This document shows positions 55,601 to 63,799 of a DNA stretch of 64,000 nt, in pieces. Each line of letters begins with the position of its first letter. Position 1 is the stretch's first letter. The position numbers and the translations under genes are program-made. The DNA lies in contig NZ_JABTYE010000004.1 in NCBI RefSeq assembly GCF_013314895.1, positions 248,001 to 312,000 on the forward strand. Direction: 5' to 3'. The notes beneath the pieces were generated by a model. It had not been told where the DNA came from and did no database searches. It saw only the letters and a list, made by a program, of their open reading frames with translations. This stretch comes from Cupriavidus gilardii (GTDB lineage Bacteria; Pseudomonadota; Gammaproteobacteria; Burkholderiales; Burkholderiaceae).

Positions 55601-57938
55601 AGCGCGTGGCCTGATCGATGGCGGCCGCACTCTTGGCGCGCCGGCCCGCGACGATCGCGACATGGATGAACGCGGCGCGCTGCTGCCCGGTCAGCGGGTA
55701 ATCGCCCGCGCGCTCGATCTGGTTGCAGATCTCGAAGGCGTAGTCGGGCAGCTCTTCCTGCCAGTGCTCGATCATGCTGGCCGCGATGTGGGCATGCATG
55801 GCCGGCCGTTCTTCGGGCGCGATCATCGAGTACGCCGACTCGAGCACGCGGTCGTGCCGGAAGGCATAGCCCTCGGGCAGCCGATCCAGCAAGCCGGCCT
55901 CGACGAAAGGACGCAGCCGCTGGCCGATCTGCAGCGGACAGATGCCCGCAATACGCGCCAGCAGTCCTTCGCCGCACCGTATGCCGACGCAGGCCAGTTG
56001 CTGCAGCAGCAGCGTGCCGGCGGTCGGCAGCCGGGCAAAGCGCCGGATCATCAGGTCGATCACGCTGTCGGTATAACGCAGGCCCAGCAGATCGGCTTCG
56101 CTCCACTGCCACCGGGCCGCCGCGCCGTCGTAGGCCAGCATCCCTTCATCGATCAGCGTGCGCAGCAGCTGGTAGGTAAAGAACGGATTGCCGCCGGTCT
56201 TGGCGCGAACGGCGCGCGCGAGCTCGGCCACCCGCGCCGGCGGCTCGTCCAGGGCGGCCGCCACCAGCTCGGTCAGCTCGGCAAGCGCCAGCGGCTTGAT
56301 CTCGATGCGACTGACGGCCATCGGGGCGGTCGTCGCGGGGGGCGTCGCGGCGATTGTCGTGCCTGAGCGCGCAGGCTGCAGCAAGCCCGCGAGCCGCTCG
56401 ATGATGCCGGCACCTGGCTCCTGCGCCGCGCGGGACTCGCGATAGGCGCCGATCAGCAGCACGTGGTCGGGCGGCTGCGCGGCAAACGCCTCCAGCAGCC
56501 CGATGGTGGAAGCGTCCGCCCATTGCAGATCGTCGATGAACAGCACCAGCGGCCTGCCGGCCTCGCCGAAGGCGGCGAAGGTGCGCAGCATGGCGGTGTC
56601 CACGCGCGTCCGCGCCTGCGCGACCGGCACATCGGATAGCGGTGCGGTGGCTCCGATCACGTGCTCGACCTCGGGCACGAGTTCCGCAACGGCCCTGCCC
56701 TGGCCCGCCAGCCCCGCCAGCCAACGCTGCCGCACGGGGGCCAGCGCCGCCTCGTCCTGGCCGAGCAAGGCCATCGTCAGCGCCCGCACCGCCTGCACCA
56801 CCGGCGAATACGGAATCTCGCGCTGCAACTGATCGCTCTTGCCGGTGGCAAAGCGGACCGCGTCGAGGCCGGCCTCGCGGCCTAGCCAGCCGACCAGCGC
56901 CGATTTGCCCGCGCCTGCGGCACCGGCGATCAGCACCAGTTCGGATTTGCCGCTCTCCGACACTCGGGACCATGCCTGCGAGAGCAGCGCCATCTCCGTC
57001 TCTCGGCCAAACAGCTGTCCGGGCAGCATCGGGATCGGCGGCGGACCGGCGGCGTCGGGCTGGAACGGCGCAATACGCCCCGTCGATTCCCACTCGGTCC
57101 GCAGCCGCAGCAAGTCCGACACCAGCGAGCCGGCGCTGGCATAGCGATCGGCAGGGTCTTTTGCCAGCAGCTTCAGCACGATGCGGCCCAGCATGCCGGG
57201 CACATCGTTGCGGCGAAACTGCGGCGGCACCGGCTCGACGGCCAGATGCGCGTGATGCCATGCAGCCGGTGTATCGGCCTGGAACGGGTGGGAGCCGATC
57301 AGGATTTCGTACAAGGCGATGCCCAGCGCGTACAGGTCGGAACGGACGCCGACGCGCGCCACGTCGCCGCGTGCGATTTCGGGCGGCAGGTACGGCAGCG
57401 CCGCGCGACCCGGCTGCGGCAGCGCTTGCCGCGTGGAATCGATGGCGACGGCATGGCCGAAGCCGGTCAGCCGCAGCGCGCCGCTGTCGTCGATCAGCAG
57501 ATTGTGGGGGCGGATATCGCCATGCAGCAGTCCTTGCGCATGCATGGCCGCCAATGCGCGGGCGGCGGCGATGGCGATCTCGAACACGGCGGCGATGGAT
57601 ACGCCAGCGCCGATGTCGACCGCGGCAGTGCGCGAAGACGGCTGCGCCTGCGACACCAGCACCATTCGCTCGGCGGTCCAGATGGTGGCGATCGGCACCG
57701 CGGCCCACGACGGATGCAGCCGAGGGGCCAAGCGGAGTTCGTTCTGCAGTTGCCGATGCGCGCCGGCCGATGCCAGCAACGCGCTGCGGCCTAGCCACGA
57801 GGTACCGGTCCGCGGGTCGAACAGGCGCTCGCTGACCACACCGTCGGCGGCGCCCAGTTCGCTGGCTATCGTGCTGGCAAGCCATGCCGCGTCGAACACG
57901 ATGGGCGGAGGTAGTTCGGGACGGCTCGGCAACGTCAT
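52683..57938 (-). CDS. Giant multidomain sensor: kinase-like domain / AAA ATPase / helical repeats / GAF / histidine kinase
   Basis: A 1751-residue signalling protein of the trifunctional Ser/Thr kinase-ATPase-histidine kinase class. Residues about 30-285 have a protein-kinase fold: catalytic loop LLHGDIRPHNLLIDD, APE-like YLPPEIARGD and YALGIALYEILIGSHPF. Residues about 310-650 are an AAA/STAND ATPase with GAAGAGKSALV and LVLFIDDLQWAD. Residues about 650-1320 are helical, TPR-like repeats. A GAF domain (about 1340-1490), a HisKA box with phospho-His in AASIAHEVNQPLTAIVASV (about 1537) and an HATPase (ASGMGMGLAICRSIVEAHGG) follow. The kinase domain seems degenerate: I see no beta-3 lysine or Gly loop, and DFG reads GFG. 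A FixJ-type regulator nearby is the likely partner. Confidence 0.93.
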   Translation of the reverse strand: MTLPSRPELPPPIVFDAAWLASTIASELGAADGVVSERLFDPRTGTSWLGRSALLASAGAHRQLQNELRLAPRLHPSWAAVPIATIWTAERMVLVSQAQPSSRTAAVDIGAGVSIAAVFEIAIAAARALAAMHAQGLLHGDIRPHNLLIDDSGALRLTGFGHAVAIDSTRQALPQPGRAALPYLPPEIARGDVARVGVRSDLYALGIALYEILIGSHPFQADTPAAWHHAHLAVEPVPPQFRRNDVPGMLGRIVLKLLAKDPADRYASAGSLVSDLLRLRTEWESTGRIAPFQPDAAGPPPIPMLPGQLFGRETEMALLSQAWSRVSESGKSELVLIAGAAGAGKSALVGWLGREAGLDAVRFATGKSDQLQREIPYSPVVQAVRALTMALLGQDEAALAPVRQRWLAGLAGQGRAVAELVPEVEHVIGATAPLSDVPVAQARTRVDTAMLRTFAAFGEAGRPLVLFIDDLQWADASTIGLLEAFAAQPPDHVLLIGAYRESRAAQEPGAGIIERLAGLLQPARSGTTIAATPPATTAPMAVSRIEIKPLALAELTELVAAALDEPPARVAELARAVRAKTGGNPFFTYQLLRTLIDEGMLAYDGAAARWQWSEADLLGLRYTDSVIDLMIRRFARLPTAGTLLLQQLACVGIRCGEGLLARIAGICPLQIGQRLRPFVEAGLLDRLPEGYAFRHDRVLESAYSMIAPEERPAMHAHIAASMIEHWQEELPDYAFEICNQIERAGDYPLTGQQRAAFIHVAIVAGRRAKSAAAIDQATRYTDAAFRLMPASWWSSHEGPHGRVDDRSPYALAYAASVLRCECLLARADLDGARREIDALLMRELRPIDRAAVHRLEAILLTVRCDYEGAINAALSGLALLDVRLQRDPARTHHRAAYDAVRAALGERAIADLGALPTTEDPRIRTAMGLLSTLISSLFVSDGISFLHAAKMVELTLEHGATPESAYGLSWFGVFVASLYDEYDDGLAYGLAALALIERHGYEAERIATLVALDQVSAWTRPLAHALEYAQRAVALGRASGDIGMACYACNHIASDLLAMGEHLRLVKEEIERGIELTRLVQYRDIELILQAQSHFAHRLCAGDGAMAQDGPAPAARTSVNERLRLSNSLPTRFWIWLYDGMAAAYLHDWEHASRSLSQAETLIWSAPAHINVADCRLYLALACARGPQAVRDRDGAIAALAGHRERFARWASLNALTFHNKLSLLDGEIARLRGDPLTALVCYERSANAAAAAGFVHEQALANELAAMLCEAHGLHTAARQHYGGALACYRRWGADHKAARLAARHPDLDAERDSQMHGVAPSGSARARPARSLRLDAAHAMSGEVVMDRLIEALMTHVVVHAGAQYGVLLLMHGERPMIEASGRVADGRVSVTLGTVSPTQWALPLTVLNTVLRTQQTLALADAAAEAPSVRERAGTVGPLRSVLCVPLIRGGSLIGAFYLENNLAPGVFDADRIAELEVLAPQVAISLETARLYEQLIDENTRRLTAEMNLRTARAELARTSHLTVMGTLAASIAHEVNQPLTAIVASVDASLRWLKRPAPELGEVAEGLAHIKQNGLRAADIIRALRSLAKQAPAVLAELQPDDVVREVLDMVRMDIDEHDVRVVVRLEAGPATVEGDRIQLQQVVLNLITNALDAMADTPVQARELTVTSWREHAEVVVSVRDRGEGVAADAADRIFDPFFTTKASGMGMGLAICRSIVEAHGGTLQARRAGQGGSEFVFRLPVAAG

Positions 57939-58099
57939 GGGGTGGGGCTCCCGGACACGGCCGTCGGCGCGACGCGCGCGGCCACGGCTACCTGCACTTC
58001 GTATCTCACCGCCGTTCTCCGTCCGTTGCCTGCGAGTGGGCGGCCATTATAGACAGCGTGTGCGGCGCGCCGCCGTGTATCCCGGCGCGCCGCACGGGA

Positions 58100-58483
58100 T
58101 CAAGCCTGGACTCGCGCGCCGTCGAGGTAAGGATTGACGCTGCGTGCGCCTTCGCTGAAGGCGTCGAAGCTACGGGCACCGTCCGTGTACGCATCGGCCG
58201 CACGACCCGGCGTCGCCGAGACGCCCACGCGGTCCAGCCCGGCGACCTTGCGCGCGCCATCGAGATAGGGGTCGGCCTTGCGGGCGCCCTGCGTGTACGG
58301 GTCGAAGCTGCGTGCGCCATCGCTGTGCACATCGAAGGTGCGCGCGCCGTCGGTGTAGGTCTGCGGCGTGCGGAACTCGTAGCCGTACTTGTCGGCGGGA
58401 ACCGTCGCGGCTTGTGCGATGCCGGCACCGGCAAACGACAGCAGCAAAGCGGAGGCAATCTTCAGGGCGGCGTTCTTGGTCAT
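58100..58483 (-). CDS. Secreted DGAR-repeat protein
   Basis: A 127-residue protein of unknown function. It has a signal peptide MTKNAALKIASALLLSFAGAGIAQA, then a mature part dominated by about six copies of a 10-residue unit of the form (S/T)(D/E/Q)GAR(S/T/K)xDPY, interrupted once by a spacer (VAGLDRVGVSATPGRAADA). The ATG at 58483 is preceded by GAAGGAG at ideal spacing, which rules out the upstream in-frame ATG at 58498. It lies between a giant sensor kinase gene and a response regulator gene. The regular Asp/Arg/Tyr pattern suggests a repeat rod or a metal- or surface-binding peptide, but nothing establishes this. Confidence 0.85.
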   Translation of the reverse strand: MTKNAALKIASALLLSFAGAGIAQAATVPADKYGYEFRTPQTYTDGARTFDVHSDGARSFDPYTQGARKADPYLDGARKVAGLDRVGVSATPGRAADAYTDGARSFDAFSEGARSVNPYLDGARVQA

Positions 58484-58696
58484 GGCTTTCTCCTTCAATA
58501 GTCAGCGAATTTGAATCGATCCGGACGCTGCCGCGCTTTGGTTTGTTGCGCCGTTGCGTCGTCCATGTGCTGAACTATAGGGGGAGGCGGCGGCCGGAGA
58601 AGCGCCGCGGTTTGGCCATGTTATTCAAATATTTTGACAGCCGATTGAGCGCCCGGTCCGGGGCACCGGCCCGTCTCCGGGCGAAGCGGCGCTGCT

Positions 58697-59353
58697 TCAG
58701 CCGACCGGCAGGTTTTGCCGGATGCCCAATTGCTGGGCCATCAATACCAGGTCCGCGAAAGTCCGTGCCCTCATCTTGCGCATGGCCTGGCCGCGGTGGA
58801 TCTTGACGGTGACTTCGCTGATGCCGATCTCCGCCGCGATCTGCTTGTTCAGCAGGCCGGTGACGGCCAGCCCCATGACCTCGGCCTCGCGCGGTGTCAG
58901 CGTGGCGTAGTGCCGGCGGATCTCCTCGACCTGGCGCATGCCGTGCCGTCGCGCACGGTCCTTGTCCAGCGCCGCCGTCACGGCATCGAGCAGGTCCTGG
59001 TCGCGGAACGGCTTGGACATGAAGTCCACCGCGCCGGCCTTCATGGCGGCGACCGTCATCGGGATATCGCCATAGCCGGTCATGAAGATGATCGGAATCG
59101 GCACGCCCATCTGCGCCAGGCGGGTTTGCAGGTCCAGGCCGCTGGGCCCGCGCAGCCGCACATCCAACACCAGGCAGCACGGCATGGCGGGCAGTTCGAA
59201 GGCAAGCAACTCTGCCGCGGAACCGAACAGCGCGACCTGCATGCCGACGGATCGAAACAGGTTGCCCAGCGCATCGCGCAGCCCCGCATCGTCGTCGACG
59301 ATCAGCACCATCGACTCGCCGCCGGCAGCATGCGCCTCGCTGTGGGATGTCAC
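58697..59353 (-). CDS. FixJ/NarL-type response regulator (GTG start)
   Basis: A 218-residue regulator. The receiver has MVLIVDDDAGLRDALGNL, phospho-Asp in CCLVLDVRLRGPSGLDL, GYGDIPMTVAAMKAGAVDFMSKPF; the LuxR-type HTH is LTPREAEVMGLAVTGLLNKQIAAEIGISEVTVKIHRG. I start at GTG 59353 because GGAGG lies seven bases upstream; the first ATG would delete 14 residues and lacks a ribosome-binding site. Its receiver resembles TodT/FixJ, which pair with large PAS/GAF kinases, so the giant kinase nearby is the expected partner. It faces the isochorismatase-hydrolase operon, a probable target. Confidence 0.93.
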   Translation of the reverse strand: MTSHSEAHAAGGESMVLIVDDDAGLRDALGNLFRSVGMQVALFGSAAELLAFELPAMPCCLVLDVRLRGPSGLDLQTRLAQMGVPIPIIFMTGYGDIPMTVAAMKAGAVDFMSKPFRDQDLLDAVTAALDKDRARRHGMRQVEEIRRHYATLTPREAEVMGLAVTGLLNKQIAAEIGISEVTVKIHRGQAMRKMRARTFADLVLMAQQLGIRQNLPVG

Positions 59354-59726
59354 GGTCGGTCCTCCAGTGTGCGCGATCAGATCTCGCGGATTATAGACAC
59401 GGGCCGTGACGCGGCCCGCGGACCCGCCGATTTCAGCATAGGCGCGCCAGCCCGGCCACCCATACCTTTGTGTTAGTGCCGCTCGGCATCGCAGGCGACG
59501 CGGCTCGCCGGGCGCTGCGCCGACTGCCCTCCCCATCTCACGCCAACGGCAACTAATACGATCGGGCAATGGCGGCCCATGCCTGCGCCATCTAGTCTTC
59601 TGTCGGGCCGCATCGCCGTCCGCTTCGCCGATCGCGAACGGGTGCGATGCCGCCGTCCCGGCTACGCGTACCGCGAACGCCACCGTTCCCCTCCACCGAC
59701 CCAGCCTCGTTTCCAAGGAGCACCCG
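59354..59726. other. 373-base divergent spacer upstream of the hydrolase operon
   Basis: No gene is supported. It should contain promoters for the FixJ-type regulator (ATTATAGACAC near 59391) and for the hydrolase operon. I see a GC-rich hairpin GGGCCGTGACGCGGCCC at 59401-59417 but no convincing regulator box. Confidence 0.5.
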
Positions 59727-60413
59727 ATGGCCAACCCGAAGCTAGAAGTCCTGACCCCGCAGAACAGCCAGCTGATCATCATCGACCAGCAGCCGCAGAT
59801 GGCGTTCGGCGTGCAGTCGATCGACCGGCAGACGCTGAAGAACAACGTCGTCGGCCTGGCCAAGGCCGCGAAGATCTTCAATGTTCCGACCACCATCACC
59901 ACGGTCGAGAGCGAATCGTTCTCGGGCTACACCTTCCCCGAGATCCTGGACGTGTTTCCCGAGGCGAAGACGCTCGAACGTACCTCGATGAATTCGTGGG
60001 ACGACCAGAAGGTGCGCGACGCGCTCAAGGCCAACGGCCGCAAGAAGGTCGTGGTGTCCGGCCTGTGGACCGAGGTCTGCAATACCACCTTCGCGCTGTG
60101 CGCGATGCTCGAAGGCGACTACGAGATCTACATGGTGGCCGATGCGTCGGGCGGCACCAGCAAGGACGCCCACGACTACGCGATGCAGCGCATGGTGCAG
60201 GCCGGCGTGGTGCCCGTGACCTGGCAGCAGGTGCTGCTCGAATGGCAGCGCGACTGGGCGCACCGCGACACCTACGACGCCGTGATGAAGCTGGTCAAGG
60301 AACACTCCGGCGCCTACGGCATGGGCGTCGACTACGCCTACACGATGGTGCACAAGGCCGAGCAGCGCACCGCCACGCCGCACCCGTCGATCGCGCCAGT
60401 GGCGGCACGCTGA
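59727..60413 (+). CDS. Isochorismatase-fold cysteine hydrolase (YcaC-like)
   Basis: A 228-residue hydrolase. The catalytic Asp lies in [13 protein letters not shown], and the nucleophilic Cys in [22 protein letters not shown], the hallmarks of isochorismatase/nicotinamidase-fold enzymes; the [23 protein letters not shown] stretch resembles YcaC-like proteins of unknown substrate. An AAGGAG ribosome-binding site precedes the ATG. It is first in an operon with an alpha/beta hydrolase, an exported amidohydrolase, DoxX and an MFS protein. Confidence 0.92.
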   Translation: MANPKLEVLTPQNSQLIIIDQQPQMAFGVQSIDRQTLKNNVVGLAKAAKIFNVPTTITTVESESFSGYTFPEILDVFPEAKTLERTSMNSWDDQKVRDALKANGRKKVVVSGLWTEVCNTTFALCAMLEGDYEIYMVADASGGTSKDAHDYAMQRMVQAGVVPVTWQQVLLEWQRDWAHRDTYDAVMKLVKEHSGAYGMGVDYAYTMVHKAEQRTATPHPSIAPVAAR

Positions 60414-60460
60414 AGCCTCGCCCCATCCCACCGCATCCACCTGACTCGAGGACCCAACCG

Positions 60461-61282
60461 ATGAACACCATCACCGCCAAGGACGGCACCCGCATCTTCT
60501 ACAAGGACTGGGGCACAGGCCGCCCGGTCGTCTTCTCGCATGGCTGGCCGTTGAACGCCGACGCCTGGGATGCCCAGATGCTGTTTCTGGTGCAGAAGGG
60601 CTTTCGCGTGATCGCGCACGACCGGCGCGGCCACGGCCGCTCGGATCAGCCAGCGCACGGCAACGACATGGATACCTACGCGGACGATCTCGCCGCGCTG
60701 CTGGACGCACTCGACATCCAGGGCGCGACGCTGGTGGGTCATTCCACCGGCGGCGGCGAGGTGGCGCACTACATCGGCCGCCATGGCACCAGGCGCGTCG
60801 CCAAGGCGGTGCTGATCGGCGCGGTGCCGCCGACCATGGCCAGGAGCGCGGCCTATCCCAATGGCCTGCCGCTGGAGGTGTTCGACGGCATCCGCAAGGG
60901 CGTCGCCGACAACCGCTCGCAGTTCTACCAGGACCTGGCCGTGCCGTTCTTCGGCTTCAACCGGCCCGATGCCAAGGTCTCGCAGGGAACCATCGACGCG
61001 TTCTGGGCGCAGGGCATGGCCGGCGGAATCGTCGGCCAGTACGCCTGCATCAAGGAATTCTCGGAGGTCGACTACACCGAGGACCTGAAGAAGATGACGG
61101 TGCCGACGCTGATCCTGCATGGCGATGACGACCAGATCGTGCCGATCGACAACGCGGCTCGGCTGTCCGCCAAGATCGTGCCGAACGCGACGCTGAAGGT
61201 CTACCCGGGCGCGTCGCACGGCATGTGCGTGATCAATGCCGACGAAGTCAATGCCGACCTGCTGGCCTTCCTGAACGCCTGA
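60461..61282 (+). CDS. Alpha/beta hydrolase (non-haem chloroperoxidase/arylesterase type)
   Basis: A 273-residue serine hydrolase. The triad is Ser in [16 protein letters not shown], Asp in [12 protein letters not shown] and His in [12 protein letters not shown]; the oxyanion region is [15 protein letters not shown]. Members of this branch act as esterases and perhydrolases in vitro, with haloperoxidase activity as a side reaction. The gene lies 47 bases after the isochorismatase-like gene. Confidence 0.95.
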   Translation: MNTITAKDGTRIFYKDWGTGRPVVFSHGWPLNADAWDAQMLFLVQKGFRVIAHDRRGHGRSDQPAHGNDMDTYADDLAALLDALDIQGATLVGHSTGGGEVAHYIGRHGTRRVAKAVLIGAVPPTMARSAAYPNGLPLEVFDGIRKGVADNRSQFYQDLAVPFFGFNRPDAKVSQGTIDAFWAQGMAGGIVGQYACIKEFSEVDYTEDLKKMTVPTLILHGDDDQIVPIDNAARLSAKIVPNATLKVYPGASHGMCVINADEVNADLLAFLNA

Positions 61283-61299
61283 GCCGGAAGACCCAGCCT

Positions 61300-63252
61300 A
61301 TGTCAGTCACCCGCCGGCAGTTCATCGCCTCGGCGGCCGCGCTGGGCGCGGCCGCCTCTTCGGAGCTATTCGCCATGTCACCGAACCCGACGCCCGACCT
61401 GATTCTCGTCAATGGCAAGTTCGCCACGCTCGATCGCACCAATCCGCAGGCTGACGCCGTGGCCATCGCGGACGGCCGCTTCATCGCCGTGGGCGAGCGC
61501 CAGGACGTGATGAAGCTGGCGGCATCGGGCACCCGCGTGATCGACCTGAATGGCCGGCGGGCCATTCCCGGGCTGATCGACAGCCATATGCACATCATTC
61601 GCGGCGGCCTGAACTACAACATGGAGCTGCGCTGGGACGGCGTGCGCTCGCTGGCCGATGCGATGCGCATGCTCAAGGCGCAGGTCGACCGCACCCCGGC
61701 GCCGCAATGGGTGCGCGTGGTGGGCGGCTTCACCGAGCACCAGTTCGCGGAGAAGCGCCTGCCGACCATCGAGGAACTGAATGCCGTGGCGCCCGACACG
61801 CCAGTGTTCATCCTCCATCTGTACGACCGCGCGATGCTGAACGGCGCCGCGCTGCGCGCCGTCGGCTACAGCAAGGACACGCCCAATCCCCCGGGCGGCG
61901 AAATCGTGCGCGACGGCAGCGGCAATCCGACCGGCCTGTTGCTGGCCAAGCCCAACGCCACGATCCTGTACGCGACGCTGGCCAAGGGCCCGAAGCTGCC
62001 GCCCGAGTATCAGAAGAACTCGACGCGCCATTTCATGCGCGAGGTCAACCGGCTCGGCGTCACCGGCGTGATCGATGCCGGCGGCGGCTACCAGAACTAT
62101 CCAGACGACTACCAGATCGTCGAGGAGCTGCACCGCGAAGGCCATCTGACCGTGCGCCTGGCCTACAACCTGTTCACGCAGAAGCCAAAGGAAGAGCTGC
62201 GCGACTTCCAGAACTGGACCTCGTCGGTGCGGCCGGGCCAGGGCGACGATCTCTATCGCCACAACGGCGCCGGCGAGATGCTGGTCTACACCGCGGCCGA
62301 TTTCGAAGACTTCCGCGTCGAGCGCCCCGACATGCCGCCGTCGATGGAGGCCGATCTGGAACCGGTGATCCGCCTGCTGGCCGAGAAGCGCTGGCCGTGG
62401 CGCCTGCATGCGACCTACGACGAGACCATCACGCGCGCGCTCGATGTCTACGAGAAGGTTGCGCGCGACGTCTCGTTCCAAGGCCTGAACTGGTTCTTCG
62501 ACCACGCCGAGACGATCTCGGACCGCAATATCGACCGCATCGCCGCGCTCGGCGGCGGCATCGCCGTGCAGCACCGCATGGCCTACCAGGGCGAATACTT
62601 TGTCGAGCGCTACGGCGCGAAGGCGGCCGAAGCCACGCCGCCGATCAGGAAGATGCTCGAGCGCGGCGTCAAGGTCGGCGCCGGCACCGATGCCACACGC
62701 GTGGCCTCGTACAACCCGTGGGTATCGCTGTACTGGTTGACCACCGGCAAGACCGTGGGGGGCATGGCGATGTACCCGCAGGCCAATCTGCTGGACCGCG
62801 AGACCGCGCTGCGTTTGTGGACCGAGGCCAACACCTGGTTCTCGTCCGAGGTCGGCAAGAAGGGCCAGATCCAGGTGGGCCAGCTGGCCGATCTCGCGGT
62901 GCTGTCGTCCGACTACTTCTCGGTGCCGGGCGACGAGATCCAGGACATCACCTCCGTGATGACCGTGCTCGGCGGCAAGGTGGTCTACGGCGACGCCGAG
63001 TTCGGCCGGCACGCACCGGACCTGCCGCCGCCGATGCCGGACTGGTCGCCGGCCCGCCACGGCAGCCGCTACCAGCCCCGTCCGCAGGCGCAGGCGCAGG
63101 CACGCACGCTGGCGCTGAACACCGCCTGCGGCTGCGCGTCGTCGTGCGGCGTGCATGGCCACGCGCACGCGAAGGCGTGGACCTCCAACGTGCCGACCGC
63201 AGACGAAAGCGGGTTCTGGGGCGCGCTGGGGTGCTCGTGCTGGGCATTCTGA
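61300..63252 (+). CDS. Tat-exported YtcJ-like amidohydrolase with a Cys/His-rich tail
   Basis: A 650-residue metallo-amidohydrolase. The N-terminus MSVTRRQFIASAAALGAAASSELFA is a Tat signal, so it probably works in the periplasm. The amidohydrolase fold has the N-terminal beta-sandwich (LILVNGKFATLDRTNPQADAVAIADGRF), the first metal motif IPGLIDSHMHIIRGG, later ligands around LNWFFDHAETIS and VGAGTDATRVASYNPW. After residue about 605 a non-family tail holds five cysteines and several histidines (ACGCASSCGVHGHAHAK and GALGCSCWAF), reminiscent of a metal-binding appendix. The substrate is unknown. Its stop codon overlaps the start of a short repeat ORF. Confidence 0.93.
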   Translation: MSVTRRQFIASAAALGAAASSELFAMSPNPTPDLILVNGKFATLDRTNPQADAVAIADGRFIAVGERQDVMKLAASGTRVIDLNGRRAIPGLIDSHMHIIRGGLNYNMELRWDGVRSLADAMRMLKAQVDRTPAPQWVRVVGGFTEHQFAEKRLPTIEELNAVAPDTPVFILHLYDRAMLNGAALRAVGYSKDTPNPPGGEIVRDGSGNPTGLLLAKPNATILYATLAKGPKLPPEYQKNSTRHFMREVNRLGVTGVIDAGGGYQNYPDDYQIVEELHREGHLTVRLAYNLFTQKPKEELRDFQNWTSSVRPGQGDDLYRHNGAGEMLVYTAADFEDFRVERPDMPPSMEADLEPVIRLLAEKRWPWRLHATYDETITRALDVYEKVARDVSFQGLNWFFDHAETISDRNIDRIAALGGGIAVQHRMAYQGEYFVERYGAKAAEATPPIRKMLERGVKVGAGTDATRVASYNPWVSLYWLTTGKTVGGMAMYPQANLLDRETALRLWTEANTWFSSEVGKKGQIQVGQLADLAVLSSDYFSVPGDEIQDITSVMTVLGGKVVYGDAEFGRHAPDLPPPMPDWSPARHGSRYQPRPQAQAQARTLALNTACGCASSCGVHGHAHAKAWTSNVPTADESGFWGALGCSCWAF

Positions 63253-63368
63253 TGGACAAGCCGACGTACGAGCCCACGTACGAACCCACGTACGAACCCA
63301 CGTACGAGCCCACGTACGAGCCCACGTACGAGCGCACCTGCAAGCCGGCAACCGGAGAACGGACATGA
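63252..63368 (+). CDS. Possible translationally coupled micro-ORF with YEPT repeats
   Basis: A 38-codon ORF beginning MDKPTYEPTYEPTYEPTYEP. Its ATG overlaps the amidohydrolase stop (TGATG) and its stop overlaps the DoxX start (ATGATG), so it neatly bridges the two genes. The repeat unit YEPT is encoded by the 12-nt array at 63264-63335. It may be a real small protein or only a device that carries ribosomes across the spacer. I see no ribosome-binding site of its own, and no homologue is known to me. Confidence 0.4.
   Translation: MDKPTYEPTYEPTYEPTYEPTYEPTYERTCKPATGERT
63264..63335. repeat. 12-nt tandem repeat array, six units
   Basis: Six head-to-tail copies of ACGTACGARCCC (last copy ends CGC). 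Each unit contains the palindrome ACGTACG-like core. It fills most of the spacer between the amidohydrolase and DoxX genes. Confidence 0.92.
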
Positions 63369-63799
63369 TGCTGTCGACCTCGCGGCCGTCGCGGGCCGAT
63401 GACGATGCGGGCACACTGCCGCGCTGGCTGCGCTGGATCGCGCTGTTGCTGCTCTGTGCAGCCTATCTGCAGGGAGGGCTGGTCAAGCTGTTCGACTTCT
63501 CCGGTGCCGTCGCCGAGATGCGGCACTTCGGCCTGAACCCGGCGGTGCCGATGGCCGCCGGCACCATCGCGCTCGAGCTGGCCGCCTCGGCGATGATCCT
63601 GCTTGGAGTCTGGCGCTGGCTCGGCGCGCTGGCGCTGGCCGTCTTCACGCTCGCCGCCACGTTGCTGGCCAACCGATTCTGGAGCGCGCCGCCCGAGGCG
63701 CAGTTCATGATGGCGAACGCCTTCTTCGAGCATCTGGGCCTGGTGGGCGGCTTCCTGCTGGTCGCGTGGCACGACCGGCGTACGCGGAGGCCGGCATGA
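63365..63799 (+). CDS. DoxX-family membrane protein
   Basis: A 144-residue, four-helix inner-membrane protein. The first helix motif WLRWIALLLLCAAYLQGGLVKLFDFSGAVAEMRHFGL is typical of DoxX, followed by helices ALELAASAMILLGVWRWL, ALALAVFTLAATLLANRFW and EHLGLVGGFLLVAW. DoxX proteins associate with redox or oxidative-stress functions. GGAG lies upstream, and the gene overlaps the next (ATGA). Confidence 0.92.
   Translation: MMLSTSRPSRADDDAGTLPRWLRWIALLLLCAAYLQGGLVKLFDFSGAVAEMRHFGLNPAVPMAAGTIALELAASAMILLGVWRWLGALALAVFTLAATLLANRFWSAPPEAQFMMANAFFEHLGLVGGFLLVAWHDRRTRRPA

Noticed and set aside
63264..63335. The regular 12-nt array considered as a CRISPR
   Set aside because: Units are contiguous with no spacers and far too short; it is a simple tandem repeat.
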